From positions 434,001 to 498,000 of the forward strand of contig NC_013124.1 of assembly GCF_000023265.1 (NCBI RefSeq): a stretch of 64,000 nt of DNA, given 5' to 3'. Below the pieces are notes generated by a model. That model was not told the origin of the DNA. It did not search any database and worked only from the letters and a program-made list of their open reading frames with translations. Position numbers and translations under genes: made by a program. Below, one piece after another: positions 54,823-62,841 of the stretch (positions are counted from its first letter, which is position 1; each line of letters begins with the position of its first letter). This DNA is from Acidimicrobium ferrooxidans DSM 10331 (GTDB taxonomy: Bacteria > Actinomycetota > Acidimicrobiia > Acidimicrobiales > Acidimicrobiaceae).

Positions 54823-54905
54823 GGAAGGTACCAACGTGCGCGCCGTGTGCGCGAGTTGCGATCGTGGTGCGATGAGTCGTTCGACCGAGGTCGAGGAGGA
54901 CACCG

Positions 54906-55229
54906 ATGCCGACCTACGAGTATGCCTGCAAGCAGTGCGGCGAGCACCTGGAGGTCGTCCAGTCGTTCCAGGACGAGCCGCTCAGCGAGTGCCCGCGGTG
55001 CGGCGGCGAGCTGCGCAAGGTGTTCGGCTCCATTGGGATCGTTTTCAAGGGTTCTGGCTTCTACAAGACCGATTCGCGTGCGAGCTCGTCCGGGTCGGTC
55101 GGTCGCAGCCACGGCTCCGGTGGGAGCGATGCCGCGAGCGCTCCCGCGTCGACCTCGTCCACGTCGACGTCGACCACGGGCGCTGAGTCGTCCTCGTCGA
55201 GTTCGTCGACGGCTGGCTCTGCCGCCTAG
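54906..55229 (+). CDS. FmdB-family zinc-ribbon protein
   Basis: A 107-residue protein. The zinc ribbon is YEYACKQCGEHLEVVQSF, then SECPRCGGELRKVFGSIG (two CxxC pairs), followed by FKGSGFYKTD, the FmdB hallmark. The C-terminal half is a long low-complexity Ser/Ala/Thr tail. FmdB proteins are putative regulators with no settled function. The ATG has GAGGAGGAC upstream. Confidence 0.9.
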   Translation: MPTYEYACKQCGEHLEVVQSFQDEPLSECPRCGGELRKVFGSIGIVFKGSGFYKTDSRASSSGSVGRSHGSGGSDAASAPASTSSTSTSTTGAESSSSSSSTAGSAA

Positions 55230-55263
55230 GGTCGCCTGCCCGGGCCCGGGGGTTACCGGACGG

Positions 55264-55269
55264 TAGGCT
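55264..55269 (+). promoter_or_regulatory. -10 box of the glycosyltransferase cluster
   Basis: TAGGCT, six bases, then GTG at 55276, the start of a short leader frame. Confidence 0.55.
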
Positions 55270-55275
55270 ACGTCC

Positions 55276-55347
55276 GTGCACAACCACCAGGCCTGGTGCG
55301 GTCCTTCGGCCGTGCGAGCGAGTCGGGGCGCCAGCTCTCGTGGCTGA
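55276..55347 (+). CDS. Leaderless 23-residue leader ORF
   Basis: A GTG placed exactly where this window's leaderless genes start, followed by 23 codons and TGA at 55345-55347. The stop lies after the GTG of the glycosyltransferase (55340), so the frames overlap by eight bases. The peptide has no hydrophobic stretch. It may load ribosomes onto the transcript so that the next gene, which has no Shine-Dalgarno sequence, is reached by re-initiation. Confidence 0.45.
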   Translation: MHNHQAWCGPSAVRASRGASSRG

Positions 55348-56569
55348 GGATCGTCTTCGTATCGCCCTCACGGTGTATCGAGGGAACCCCACCTCCGGAG
55401 GCCAAGGCGTCTACACGGCCGAACTCGCGCGCCGTCTCGTCGCGCGGGGCCACAGCGTCACCGTCGTGTCGGGTCCACCGTATCCCGCGCTCGCCGAGTC
55501 GATCCGCCTCGAGCCCCTCGGCGGCCTCGATCTGCTGCGCCAGCCGGATCCGTTTCGCCGGCCCCGACTCGACGAACTCACCGACGCCTACGACCTGGCA
55601 GAGGTCGCGCTCTTGGCGACCGGCGCCTTCCCCGATCCCCGCGCGTTCGGCCTGCGCTTTCGCGCCTGGTGGCGGCGTGAGGGTCATCGGTTCGACCTCG
55701 TGCACGACAACCAGTCGCTGACGCCAGCGCACGCCGAGCTCGTGCGCGACGGCGTCCCGGTGGTGGCCGCGATCCACCATCCCATCACCGTGGATCGCCA
55801 GCTCGCCCTCGCGGCCGCTGGATCGGTCAAAGAGCGCATCGGCCTGCGCCGCTTCTTCGGCTTCGTGCCGATGCAGGTGCGCACGGCGCGGGTGATGCCG
55901 CGCGTGCTCACCGTCTCGTCCGCCTCGGCTCGTGACATCAGCCGCGAGCTCGGGGTGGCGCGCTCGCGCCTCCGGGTCGTGCCGATCGGCGTGGACGCGG
56001 AGGTCTTCCGACCCCTCGAAGGGGTGCAGCGCACCGCCACGTTGCTCGCGACCACGGCGAGCGCGGATGTGCCGCTCAAGGGTCTCGGGGTGCTGCTGCT
56101 CGCGCTCGCGCGCCTGCCGAGCGACGTCGAGCTCGTCGTGATGGGCCCGCGCCGGGAGGGCTCCCCCATCGAGGCGCTCATCGGTCAGCTGGGCCTCGGT
56201 GAGCGCGTGCACCTCGTCGGTGCGGTGAGCCGCGAGCGGATGGTGGAGGTGTACGCGAGCGCTGCGGTCGCGGTCGTGCCGTCGATGTACGAGGGCTTCT
56301 CCTTGCCCGCCGTCGAGGCGATGGCCTGCGGGGTGCCGCTCGTCGCGACGACCGGTGGGGCGCTCGCGGAGGTCGTCGGCGGGCTGGCGCCCCAGGTGCC
56401 CCCGGGCGATCCGGTCGCGTTGGCCCAGGCGATCGCCGCACAGCTCGCCGACCCCGCCGGCGCCCGCGAGCGCGCCGCGAGCGCGCGGAGCCGGGTGCTC
56501 GCGCGCTACTCGTGGGACGAGGCGGCTCGGCGCACCGAGCAGGTCTACCGCGAGGTGTTGGAGGCGTGA
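55340..56569 (+). CDS. GT4-type (GT-B fold) glycosyltransferase
   Basis: A 409-residue glycosyltransferase. The N-terminal acceptor domain has NPTSGGQGVYTAELARRLVA and the C-terminal nucleotide-sugar domain has VVPIGVDAEVFRP, VHLVGAVSRERMVEVYASA and the E-x7-E signature in MYEGFSLPAVEAMACGVPLV. Retaining GT4 enzymes of this kind build glycolipids or glycans; donor and acceptor are unknown. GTG at 55340 overlaps the leader ORF, and the stop overlaps the next gene (GTGA). Confidence 0.88.
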   Translation: MAEDRLRIALTVYRGNPTSGGQGVYTAELARRLVARGHSVTVVSGPPYPALAESIRLEPLGGLDLLRQPDPFRRPRLDELTDAYDLAEVALLATGAFPDPRAFGLRFRAWWRREGHRFDLVHDNQSLTPAHAELVRDGVPVVAAIHHPITVDRQLALAAAGSVKERIGLRRFFGFVPMQVRTARVMPRVLTVSSASARDISRELGVARSRLRVVPIGVDAEVFRPLEGVQRTATLLATTASADVPLKGLGVLLLALARLPSDVELVVMGPRREGSPIEALIGQLGLGERVHLVGAVSRERMVEVYASAAVAVVPSMYEGFSLPAVEAMACGVPLVATTGGALAEVVGGLAPQVPPGDPVALAQAIAAQLADPAGARERAASARSRVLARYSWDEAARRTEQVYREVLEA

Positions 56570-57234
56570 TCACCTTTCGGCCGGAGCACCTCGCACCGCT
56601 CGAGGGTCGTCGCGTGCTCGACCTCGGTGCGGGTGGCGGTCGCCATGCGGCATGGCTCCGCGACCACGGGGCCCTCGTCGTCGCCGGCGACCTCGTCGTC
56701 GAACCGACCGATCGTGAGGGGGTCGACTGGGTCCGCCTCGACGGTGCGGCTCTGCCCTTTGCGGACGGCTCGTTCGACGTGGTGCTCTGTGCCGAGGTCC
56801 TCGAGCACGTCGCGCACCCGGCTCAGGTGGTGCGCGAAGCGCGGCGTGTGCTCGCACCCGGGGGCCAGCTGGTCGTGAGCGTGCCCTCGGCGTGGCCGGA
56901 GGCCGTCTGTTGGGCGCTGTCGCTCGAGTACCACGCCGTTCCCGGCGGCCACGTGCGCATCTGGACGCTCGCAGGGATCCGGCGCCTCCTCGAGGCCGAG
57001 GGTTTCCGCGTGGTCGCGCGCCATCGCCGTCACGCCCTGCACGCGCCGTACTGGTGGGCTCGGTGCCTGCTCGGCGTGGAGCGCTCGGGTCAAGATCCGC
57101 GCATCGAGTGGCTGGGGTGGCGTCTCGTCAAGGCGGCCGTCGGCGAGGCTCCGCTGCTCGCGCGCCTCGAGACGCTGCTCGACCCCGTCCTCGGGAAGTC
57201 GCTCGTCCTCTATGCCGAGGCCGCACCGTGCTGA
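56566..57234 (+). CDS. Class I SAM-dependent methyltransferase
   Basis: A 222-residue protein. Motif I is RVLDLGAGGGRHAAWL, then FDVVLCAEVLEHV and VLAPGGQLVVSVPSAWPEA, the pattern of small-molecule and sugar/lipid methyltransferases. GTG at 56566 overlaps the preceding stop and the 3' end overlaps the next gene by seven bases. Its place between a glycosyltransferase and a toroid protein suggests a shared substrate. Confidence 0.85.
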   Translation: MITFRPEHLAPLEGRRVLDLGAGGGRHAAWLRDHGALVVAGDLVVEPTDREGVDWVRLDGAALPFADGSFDVVLCAEVLEHVAHPAQVVREARRVLAPGGQLVVSVPSAWPEAVCWALSLEYHAVPGGHVRIWTLAGIRRLLEAEGFRVVARHRRHALHAPYWWARCLLGVERSGQDPRIEWLGWRLVKAAVGEAPLLARLETLLDPVLGKSLVLYAEAAPC

Positions 57235-58223
57235 GCCGGAGCGAGCTGCGTCGCACCGCGGCGGCCATCGCGAGGGTCCAGTTGCCCTCGGGGATGATCC
57301 CCTGGGCCCCGCGTCGCCATGGCGATCCGTGGAACCACGCCGAGGCGGTCGCCGCACTCGCGCTCGGTGGGGAACTCGCCGCCGCCGAGCGGGGTCTGGA
57401 CTGGCTGGCGGGCGTGGTCGCGCGAGACGGTGCCTTCTGTCAGTACTACCTCGCGAGCGGCGTCGAGGAGCCTCGGATCGACCTGAACGTGTGTGCCTAC
57501 CCGATCGTCGCGATCGTCGCGTGGGTCGCGGCAGGGGGCTCGGTCGCGACCGCACGGGCGCACCTCGCGTGGTACCGGCGCACCCTCGAGCTCGTCCTCG
57601 GCCACCAGCTCGGCGACGGGAGGTTCCCCTGGGCCCTCGACCCCGGGCGTCGTCCCCTCGAGGGCTCCTTGCGTGCCGGTTCGGCCGCGATGGTGATCGC
57701 GCTCGATGGCGCCGCCTGGGCCGCGAACGAACTCGGGGTGCTCGAGGCTGGGCCGATCGAGGAAGCGCGCTCGCGTCTCGCGCTCGCGATCGCCAAGGAC
57801 GAGGGGTTCCTCGACCGCTTCGAGTGGTCGATGGACTGGTACTACCCCGTGCTCGCGGGCGTCCTCGAGCTCGATGCGGCCGAAGATCGGCTCGATGGAC
57901 TCTTCGAGCGGGCGCGCGAGTCGACCGGCCAGCTGCGCTGCGTGCTGTCGGCTCCGTGGGTGACGACGGCCGAGACCGCCGAGGCGGCGATGGCGGCCTG
58001 GCGACTCGGTCGCATCGCAGATGCCCGAGCGCTCCTCGCGTCCGTCGAGTCCCTCCGCGAACCCGACGGCTCCTACCGCACCGGTATCGTCGTGCCGGAG
58101 GGACACTCCTTCCCGACCGGGGAGTGCTCGACCTACTCGGCAGCCGCGGTGGTGCTCGCGCACCACGTGCTTCGTGCCCCGCCGCGCGCCGGCCTCATCG
58201 AGGCCCTCGTCGCGGCCTCGTAG
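57228..58223 (+). CDS. Alpha/alpha-toroid protein, prenyltransferase/terpene-cyclase-like
   Basis: A 331-residue, mainly helical protein. Repeats of the prenyltransferase/squalene-cyclase toroid type are seen: PWNHAEAVAALALGGELAAA, NVCAYPIVAIVAWVAA, TTAETAEAAMAAWRLG and STYSAAAVVLAHHVL. The DXDD or QW motifs of hopene cyclases are absent, so cyclase activity is doubtful; the fold also serves glycoside hydrolases and lyases. I do not assign a reaction. GTG 57228 lies inside the preceding gene. Confidence 0.65.
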   Translation: MLSRSELRRTAAAIARVQLPSGMIPWAPRRHGDPWNHAEAVAALALGGELAAAERGLDWLAGVVARDGAFCQYYLASGVEEPRIDLNVCAYPIVAIVAWVAAGGSVATARAHLAWYRRTLELVLGHQLGDGRFPWALDPGRRPLEGSLRAGSAAMVIALDGAAWAANELGVLEAGPIEEARSRLALAIAKDEGFLDRFEWSMDWYYPVLAGVLELDAAEDRLDGLFERARESTGQLRCVLSAPWVTTAETAEAAMAAWRLGRIADARALLASVESLREPDGSYRTGIVVPEGHSFPTGECSTYSAAAVVLAHHVLRAPPRAGLIEALVAAS

Positions 58224-58854
58224 CGCGCCTCGCGATGGCGAGCGAGCCGGTGCGCTCGACGAGGTCGAAGCCGAGGTGGAGGGCGGCGGTGAGCATGCGC
58301 CACGGTGCCTGGCCCCCGTCGGCCGGGTCCTCGAAGACGTCGTGGACGGCGAGCAGCCCGCCCGGTACGAGGAAGCGGCGGGCGAGCTCGAGATCGAGAT
58401 GGCAGCTCCGCGCGTCGTGACCGCCGTCGACGAGGACGAATCCTGCCACCGGGCGCACGAGGTCGATGAGGCCACGCCCATCGCCCACCCAGAGGGTGAC
58501 GTGACGCTCGAGGTCAGCGAGCGCCAGGGCGTCGCGCAGCGTCCCGAGCGAGTCGGGGCTACCGAGGTCGCCGTCGAGGAGACGCGGGTCGGCCCAGGGG
58601 AACGGTGGGCGCATCTCGATGGAGCCCCGGTGGTGGTCGACGGCGAGGAGGCGGAGGCCTCGTTCGCGTGCGACCGAGCCGAGCCGCACGGTCGAGCGAC
58701 CGCAGTAGGAACCGAGCTCGACGAGCCATCCGCCCGCTCGCGGGGCGACTCGCGCAGCCTCGATGAGCGCACGGAGCTCGTCGGCGGGGAAGAAGCCCGG
58801 GAGTAGGTCGGCGAGAGCAGCCGGCCCGTCTCGCCTAGGCTGGTCGGCGTGCAG
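58195..58854 (-). CDS. Class I SAM-dependent methyltransferase, start uncertain (CTG?)
   Basis: Motif I is WLVELGSYCGRSTVRLG, followed by LRLLAVDHHRGS and the VLVDGGHDARSCHLDLEL and GGLLAVHDVFEDP segments typical of the Methyltransf_24/TylF-like group. There is no ATG, GTG or TTG in frame between the domain start and the far upstream antisense region. CTG at 58854 is the nearest usable codon and leaves about 45 residues before motif I. A non-standard start or an upstream sequence error is possible. It converges on the toroid gene with a 29-base overlap and crosses the small membrane-protein gene. Confidence 0.75.
   Translation of the reverse strand: MHADQPRRDGPAALADLLPGFFPADELRALIEAARVAPRAGGWLVELGSYCGRSTVRLGSVARERGLRLLAVDHHRGSIEMRPPFPWADPRLLDGDLGSPDSLGTLRDALALADLERHVTLWVGDGRGLIDLVRPVAGFVLVDGGHDARSCHLDLELARRFLVPGGLLAVHDVFEDPADGGQAPWRMLTAALHLGFDLVERTGSLAIARRATRPRRGPR
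58836..58841 (+). promoter_or_regulatory. -10 box of the small membrane-protein gene, leaderless
   Basis: TAGGCT in an eight-base palindrome GCCTAGGC, seven bases before GTG 58849. Confidence 0.5.
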
Positions 58855-59025
58855 CTTCGCTGGATCGTCGTCGCGCTCGTGACGCTGGCGGCCGGCGGCG
58901 CCCTCGGGGGCGCCGGCTGGATCGCGGGTGCCATCGCGGCGGCCGTGGTCGTGGCCGCCGGGAGGCGATGCCGAGGGGCCTCGTGCGCGAGCTCGCACGG
59001 CGGGCTCAGGCGAGTTGGCTGGTGA
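58849..59025 (+). CDS. Small leaderless membrane protein, 58 residues
   Basis: GTG at exactly the leaderless distance from TAGGCT opens 58 codons. The first half is one long hydrophobic, glycine/alanine-rich hairpin (WIVVALVTLAAGGALGGAGW, then AIAAAVVVAAG). A basic tail with two cysteines follows and ends RRVGW. No family is recognised. The 3' end overlaps convergent pepN by 20 bases. It is too short for usual gene-calling thresholds, so the promoter position is the main support. Confidence 0.55.
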   Translation: MQLRWIVVALVTLAAGGALGGAGWIAGAIAAAVVVAAGRRCRGASCASSHGGLRRVGW

Positions 59026-61555
59026 GCCGTCCTGCGTAGCGGGCGCGCAGGCGCAGGTTGACCTGGTAGCGCTCCAGGGTCTGGGCGAGCACGCGCTTGC
59101 CCGCCGGGATCGGGTGCTCCTCGAGGAAGCGTACGATCTCGCCGGCGCGCTGGTAGGTGGTCGGTCCGATGACGAGCGCGATGCTCTGGAGCATGCGATC
59201 GATCGTGTTGAGCGGGAATCGGGCGAGCATCTCATCGAAGCGAGCGAACAAGAAGTCGATCGCCTGGTTCTGGAGCGCTGGGTTCGCGATCACTCGGTTG
59301 ATGAGGAAGGGTGCGTCCTGGGTTCGCACTTCGCTCATGGCCAGATCCAGCACGCGCCGCCCGAGCGCTGGTTGGCGGAACTCCGCGAGGGCGAACAGGT
59401 GACGCTGCTCGTCCTGGGGGTTGCGCGGGTGCCGATAGCGATCGAGCATGAAGGCAAAGTCCGACTCATCACCGAAGCGCGCGACGACGCCGAGGACGGC
59501 CGCGACGAGATCGGCGCTCGGCCCGCCGATGCCGCTCATCTCCTCACGGAAGCGTTCTCTGGCGTGCTGGCGCACGTCGGGATCCTCGGCGATGTCGCCG
59601 AGCACGTCGTAGGCGATGGCACGCGCGGTGCGATCCTGCGGGGTGTCCGTCGGGCGGGCCTCGGTGCCGAAGTAGTCGAGGACCGGTCCGAACACCGAGG
59701 CCGCGAGGGCACGGACGTGGGTGATCTCGCTCGGTTCGGCGATGCGCTCCAGCAGGCCGAGTGCGGCTTGGCCGATCCCGAGGATGTTCGGGTCGCGCTC
59801 GTCGCGGAGGCGCTCGGCGAGACCGAGGAAGTCCTCGAGTGGCGCGGCGCCCGACTGGGTGAGCGCCCATGCATCGGCGATGAGGTTGAAGCGCTCGAGC
59901 GTCTCGAGCTGGCCGAACGACTCGGCCAGCTGGGCGAGGAGCTGTTGGGCGTAGCGGGCCCGAAAGACGCCCTCGCCGTGGGCGTTGACCACGACCGGCG
60001 CGGGACCGACCTCGGCCGACATCTCGGGCTGGTCGAGCAGCACCCGCCGCTCGCCATCGACGAGCGAGCGCAGTGCGATCGGCACGTGCCACAGTGATCC
60101 GATGGCGCCGATCGGATCGTCGTCGGCCGCGAGGAGCCGGAACGGCGTCTGGGCGAGCCGGACGCCATCGGGGAGCGGATCGACGCTGACGAGCGGATGG
60201 CCGCCCTGGAACACCCAGGTGTCCATCATGGCGCCGACGTCGGTACCGCTCGCCTCGCCAAGGGCAGCCCAGAGATCCTGGGTCTCGGCGTTGCCGTAGG
60301 CGTGGGCCCGCAGGTAGCGACGCACGCCGTCGCGGAAGACCTCGGGTCCGAGGTGCTCGGAGGCCATGCGCAAGATGGACGCCCCCTTCTCGTAGGTGAG
60401 AAGGTCGAACATGTCCTCGGCGTCCTCGGGTGCGCGCACCGTGTACTCGATGGGGCGGGTCGAGGGAAGGGCGTCGATGCCCATGGCCGCGAGCCGACCG
60501 ATGGCAAAGGCCTCCCACCGGCGCCACTCGGGGCGGAAGGCGTCGACGGCGGTGACCTCCATGAAGGTGGCGAAGGCCTCGTTCAGCCAGATGCCGTTCC
60601 ACCAGCGCATCGTGACGAGATCGCCGAACCACATGTGGGCGAGCTCGTGGCAGACGACGTCGGCGACGCGCTCGAGATCCACCTGCGCGGCGTTGTCGCG
60701 GTCGACGAGGAGGGCGGTCTCGCGGAAGGTGATCGCGCCCAGGTTCTCCATCGCGCCGGCCGCGAAGTCGGGGATCGCGAGCAGGTCGACCTTGGGGGCG
60801 GGGTAGGCGATCGCGAAGTAGTCCTCGAAGAAGGCGAGGGCGTGCTGGGCGACCTCGAGAGCAAAGGCCGTGAGCTGCTCCTTACCGGGCACGTGCACGA
60901 CCCGGATGGGGACGTCGCGGTGGAAGACCGGCTCGGTCGCGACGAAGCGGCCGATGACCATGGCGAGCAGGTAGGTGGACATCGTCATCGTGGGCGCAAA
61001 ACGCCACCGGTCGGTGCCGGGTGCGATCGTCGTGCGCTCGGTGACGGGATAGTTCGAGTAGGCCTCGAGGTGGCTCGGGATCTCGAGCGTGACGGCGAAG
61101 GTGGCCTTGGCGTCGGGCTCGTCGAAGCAAGGGAAGGCCTTGCGCGCACCGGTGGATTCGAACTGCGTCGTCGCGATGCGATGCGTCGTGCCGTCTGCGT
61201 CGCGATAGGTCGACAGGTACAGTCCGTCGAGGTCCCGACGCAGCGCACCCGAGAAGTCGAGATCGAGCGCGAAGGGGCCGGCTGGCATGGGCGCATCCGC
61301 GTGGAGCTCGACCACGCCGTGCTCGCTGCGCGGGCGGGGTGTGAGGGTGACGCGCGTCCCGGCGAACGTGGCGATCGCCGACGAGATCGCCAGATCGACC
61401 GCGTGCACCTCGAGCACCGCGGTGGGCTCGTGGACGTCACCGTCGATGCGCACGTGACCCGTGTAGGGGTCGACGTCCGGGTCGACCTGGAGCGTGAGGT
61501 CGTAGTGTCGAGGGGTCCAGACCCGCGAAAGCCGGTACGGGTTGTGCTCTGTCAC
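59006..61555 (-). CDS. pepN: Aminopeptidase N (M1 family)
   Basis: An 849-residue zinc aminopeptidase. The exopeptidase motif GAMENLGAITFRE is near 267 and the zinc site HELAHMWFGDLV near 300, with the third ligand in WLNEAFATF. The C-terminal ~400 residues form the ERAP1-like helical domain. It releases N-terminal residues from peptides in the cytosol. GTG at 61555 follows a TAGCGT box by seven bases; a longer in-frame extension is shadow sequence rich in Arg and Pro. Confidence 0.94.
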   Translation of the reverse strand: MTEHNPYRLSRVWTPRHYDLTLQVDPDVDPYTGHVRIDGDVHEPTAVLEVHAVDLAISSAIATFAGTRVTLTPRPRSEHGVVELHADAPMPAGPFALDLDFSGALRRDLDGLYLSTYRDADGTTHRIATTQFESTGARKAFPCFDEPDAKATFAVTLEIPSHLEAYSNYPVTERTTIAPGTDRWRFAPTMTMSTYLLAMVIGRFVATEPVFHRDVPIRVVHVPGKEQLTAFALEVAQHALAFFEDYFAIAYPAPKVDLLAIPDFAAGAMENLGAITFRETALLVDRDNAAQVDLERVADVVCHELAHMWFGDLVTMRWWNGIWLNEAFATFMEVTAVDAFRPEWRRWEAFAIGRLAAMGIDALPSTRPIEYTVRAPEDAEDMFDLLTYEKGASILRMASEHLGPEVFRDGVRRYLRAHAYGNAETQDLWAALGEASGTDVGAMMDTWVFQGGHPLVSVDPLPDGVRLAQTPFRLLAADDDPIGAIGSLWHVPIALRSLVDGERRVLLDQPEMSAEVGPAPVVVNAHGEGVFRARYAQQLLAQLAESFGQLETLERFNLIADAWALTQSGAAPLEDFLGLAERLRDERDPNILGIGQAALGLLERIAEPSEITHVRALAASVFGPVLDYFGTEARPTDTPQDRTARAIAYDVLGDIAEDPDVRQHARERFREEMSGIGGPSADLVAAVLGVVARFGDESDFAFMLDRYRHPRNPQDEQRHLFALAEFRQPALGRRVLDLAMSEVRTQDAPFLINRVIANPALQNQAIDFLFARFDEMLARFPLNTIDRMLQSIALVIGPTTYQRAGEIVRFLEEHPIPAGKRVLAQTLERYQVNLRLRARYAGRLTSQLA

Positions 61556-61562
61556 GGGTGCC

Positions 61563-61568
61563 ACGCTA
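61563..61568 (-). promoter_or_regulatory. -10 box of pepN, leaderless
   Basis: TAGCGT on the minus strand, seven bases before GTG 61555. Confidence 0.55.
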
Positions 61569-61605
61569 GCTCGGCCCAGGTCCCTGTGAGACACGATGCC
61601 ACCGG

Positions 61606-61611
61606 TAGGCT
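61606..61611 (+). promoter_or_regulatory. -10 box of the PfkB kinase gene, leaderless
   Basis: TAGGCT, six bases, then GTG at 61618. Confidence 0.55.
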
Positions 61612-61617
61612 CGCCGT

Positions 61618-62700
61618 GTGGCCAGACGAGACGTGGTAGCGCTGGGGTCGGCGATCGTGGATCTCGGGGTGCGGGTGCGCGCTCGGGAGATCGATCGTCT
61701 CGGCCTTGCACGCGGGACGATGACGCTTGCCGAGGCCGAGGACCTCGATCGCCTGATCGAGGCGGTCGGTGGTGAGGTCGAGATCCGAGGTGGGGGATCG
61801 GCCGCGAACACGGCCGTCGGGCTCGCTTCGCTCGGGGTCGACACCGCCATGGTGACCCAGGTGGGCGACGACGACCTCGGGGAGCGGTGGGCAAGCGAGG
61901 TCGCCGAGGCCGGCGTCGAGGTCGTGCTCGTGCCGGCGCCACCGGGCTCGCGGACCGCACGCTCGTTGATCATGGTCGACGAGGGGGGAGAGCGCACCAT
62001 GGTGACCTCGCTCGGGGTCGCGAGCTCGCTCGATGTCGACGAGCTCCCTCTGCCCCTGCTCGCCGAGGCCCGCTGGTGCTTCGTCGAGGGCTACCTGCTC
62101 GATGCGGCCGGCGACGGACTCTTCGAGCGCCTCGATGTGGTCCGGCGTCTCGGCGGTCGGATCGCCCTCTCGCTCGGTGACCAACTGCTCGTCGACCGTC
62201 ACCGCGATCGGCTCGTGCGGGCTCTCGGTCGCGTGGTCGACGTCGTGCTCGGCAACGGCGCCGAGGCGGCCCAACTCGTGCGTCGCCAGGCCCTCTCGAC
62301 CATCGTCGAGGAGCTCCAGGCTCGCGGCGTCGAGGGCGCACTCACGCTCGGCGCCGATGGCGCGGTCGTCTTCAGCGCGGACGAGGCGCTCCATCAGCCT
62401 GCGCCCGAGACCATCGCAGACGTCGTCGACACCACCGGTGCGGGCGATCAGTTCGCGGCCGGCTACCTTGCCGCGCTCGTCCGCGGTGGCGACCTCTCGA
62501 GCCGAGCGATGCTCGGCACGCACGTCGCGACCGCCGTCGTGACGCACGAGGGCGCGCGTCCACGGCCCGACACCCCACTCGCCGCGGCTCCGGCGCTCAC
62601 CGAACTCTTGGCCGGGCTCGGACTGAGTCGTGAGGCGGATCCCGCCTTCGACGAGCGGTCGAGCGATGAGCCTGTGGCGGGGGAGCGCCACGGCGAGTGA
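61618..62700 (+). CDS. PfkB-family carbohydrate kinase (adenosine-kinase-like)
   Basis: A 360-residue ribokinase-fold kinase. The N-terminal substrate motif is RGGGSAANTAVGLASLG, and the C-terminal signature DTTGAGDQFAAGYLAALV holds the catalytic Asp and anion hole. The LGSAIVDLGVRV start and RSLIMVDEGGERTMV segment are most like adenosine kinases/AdoK-type members, but sugar kinases cannot be excluded. Leaderless GTG; divergent from pepN. Confidence 0.88.
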   Translation: MARRDVVALGSAIVDLGVRVRAREIDRLGLARGTMTLAEAEDLDRLIEAVGGEVEIRGGGSAANTAVGLASLGVDTAMVTQVGDDDLGERWASEVAEAGVEVVLVPAPPGSRTARSLIMVDEGGERTMVTSLGVASSLDVDELPLPLLAEARWCFVEGYLLDAAGDGLFERLDVVRRLGGRIALSLGDQLLVDRHRDRLVRALGRVVDVVLGNGAEAAQLVRRQALSTIVEELQARGVEGALTLGADGAVVFSADEALHQPAPETIADVVDTTGAGDQFAAGYLAALVRGGDLSSRAMLGTHVATAVVTHEGARPRPDTPLAAAPALTELLAGLGLSREADPAFDERSSDEPVAGERHGE

Positions 62701-62841
62701 CGAGCCATCGGGCCCGCGCGGGTGGGCCGTGGACCTCGTGTGCGTGCGGTCAGGTCGCCCTGCGTCGTTCGTCGGCGCGCGGGGGGCCCGCCATGGCTCG
62801 GGTACCTCGGCGCGCAGGTGCCGGCAGAAGTTGCGCGATGG

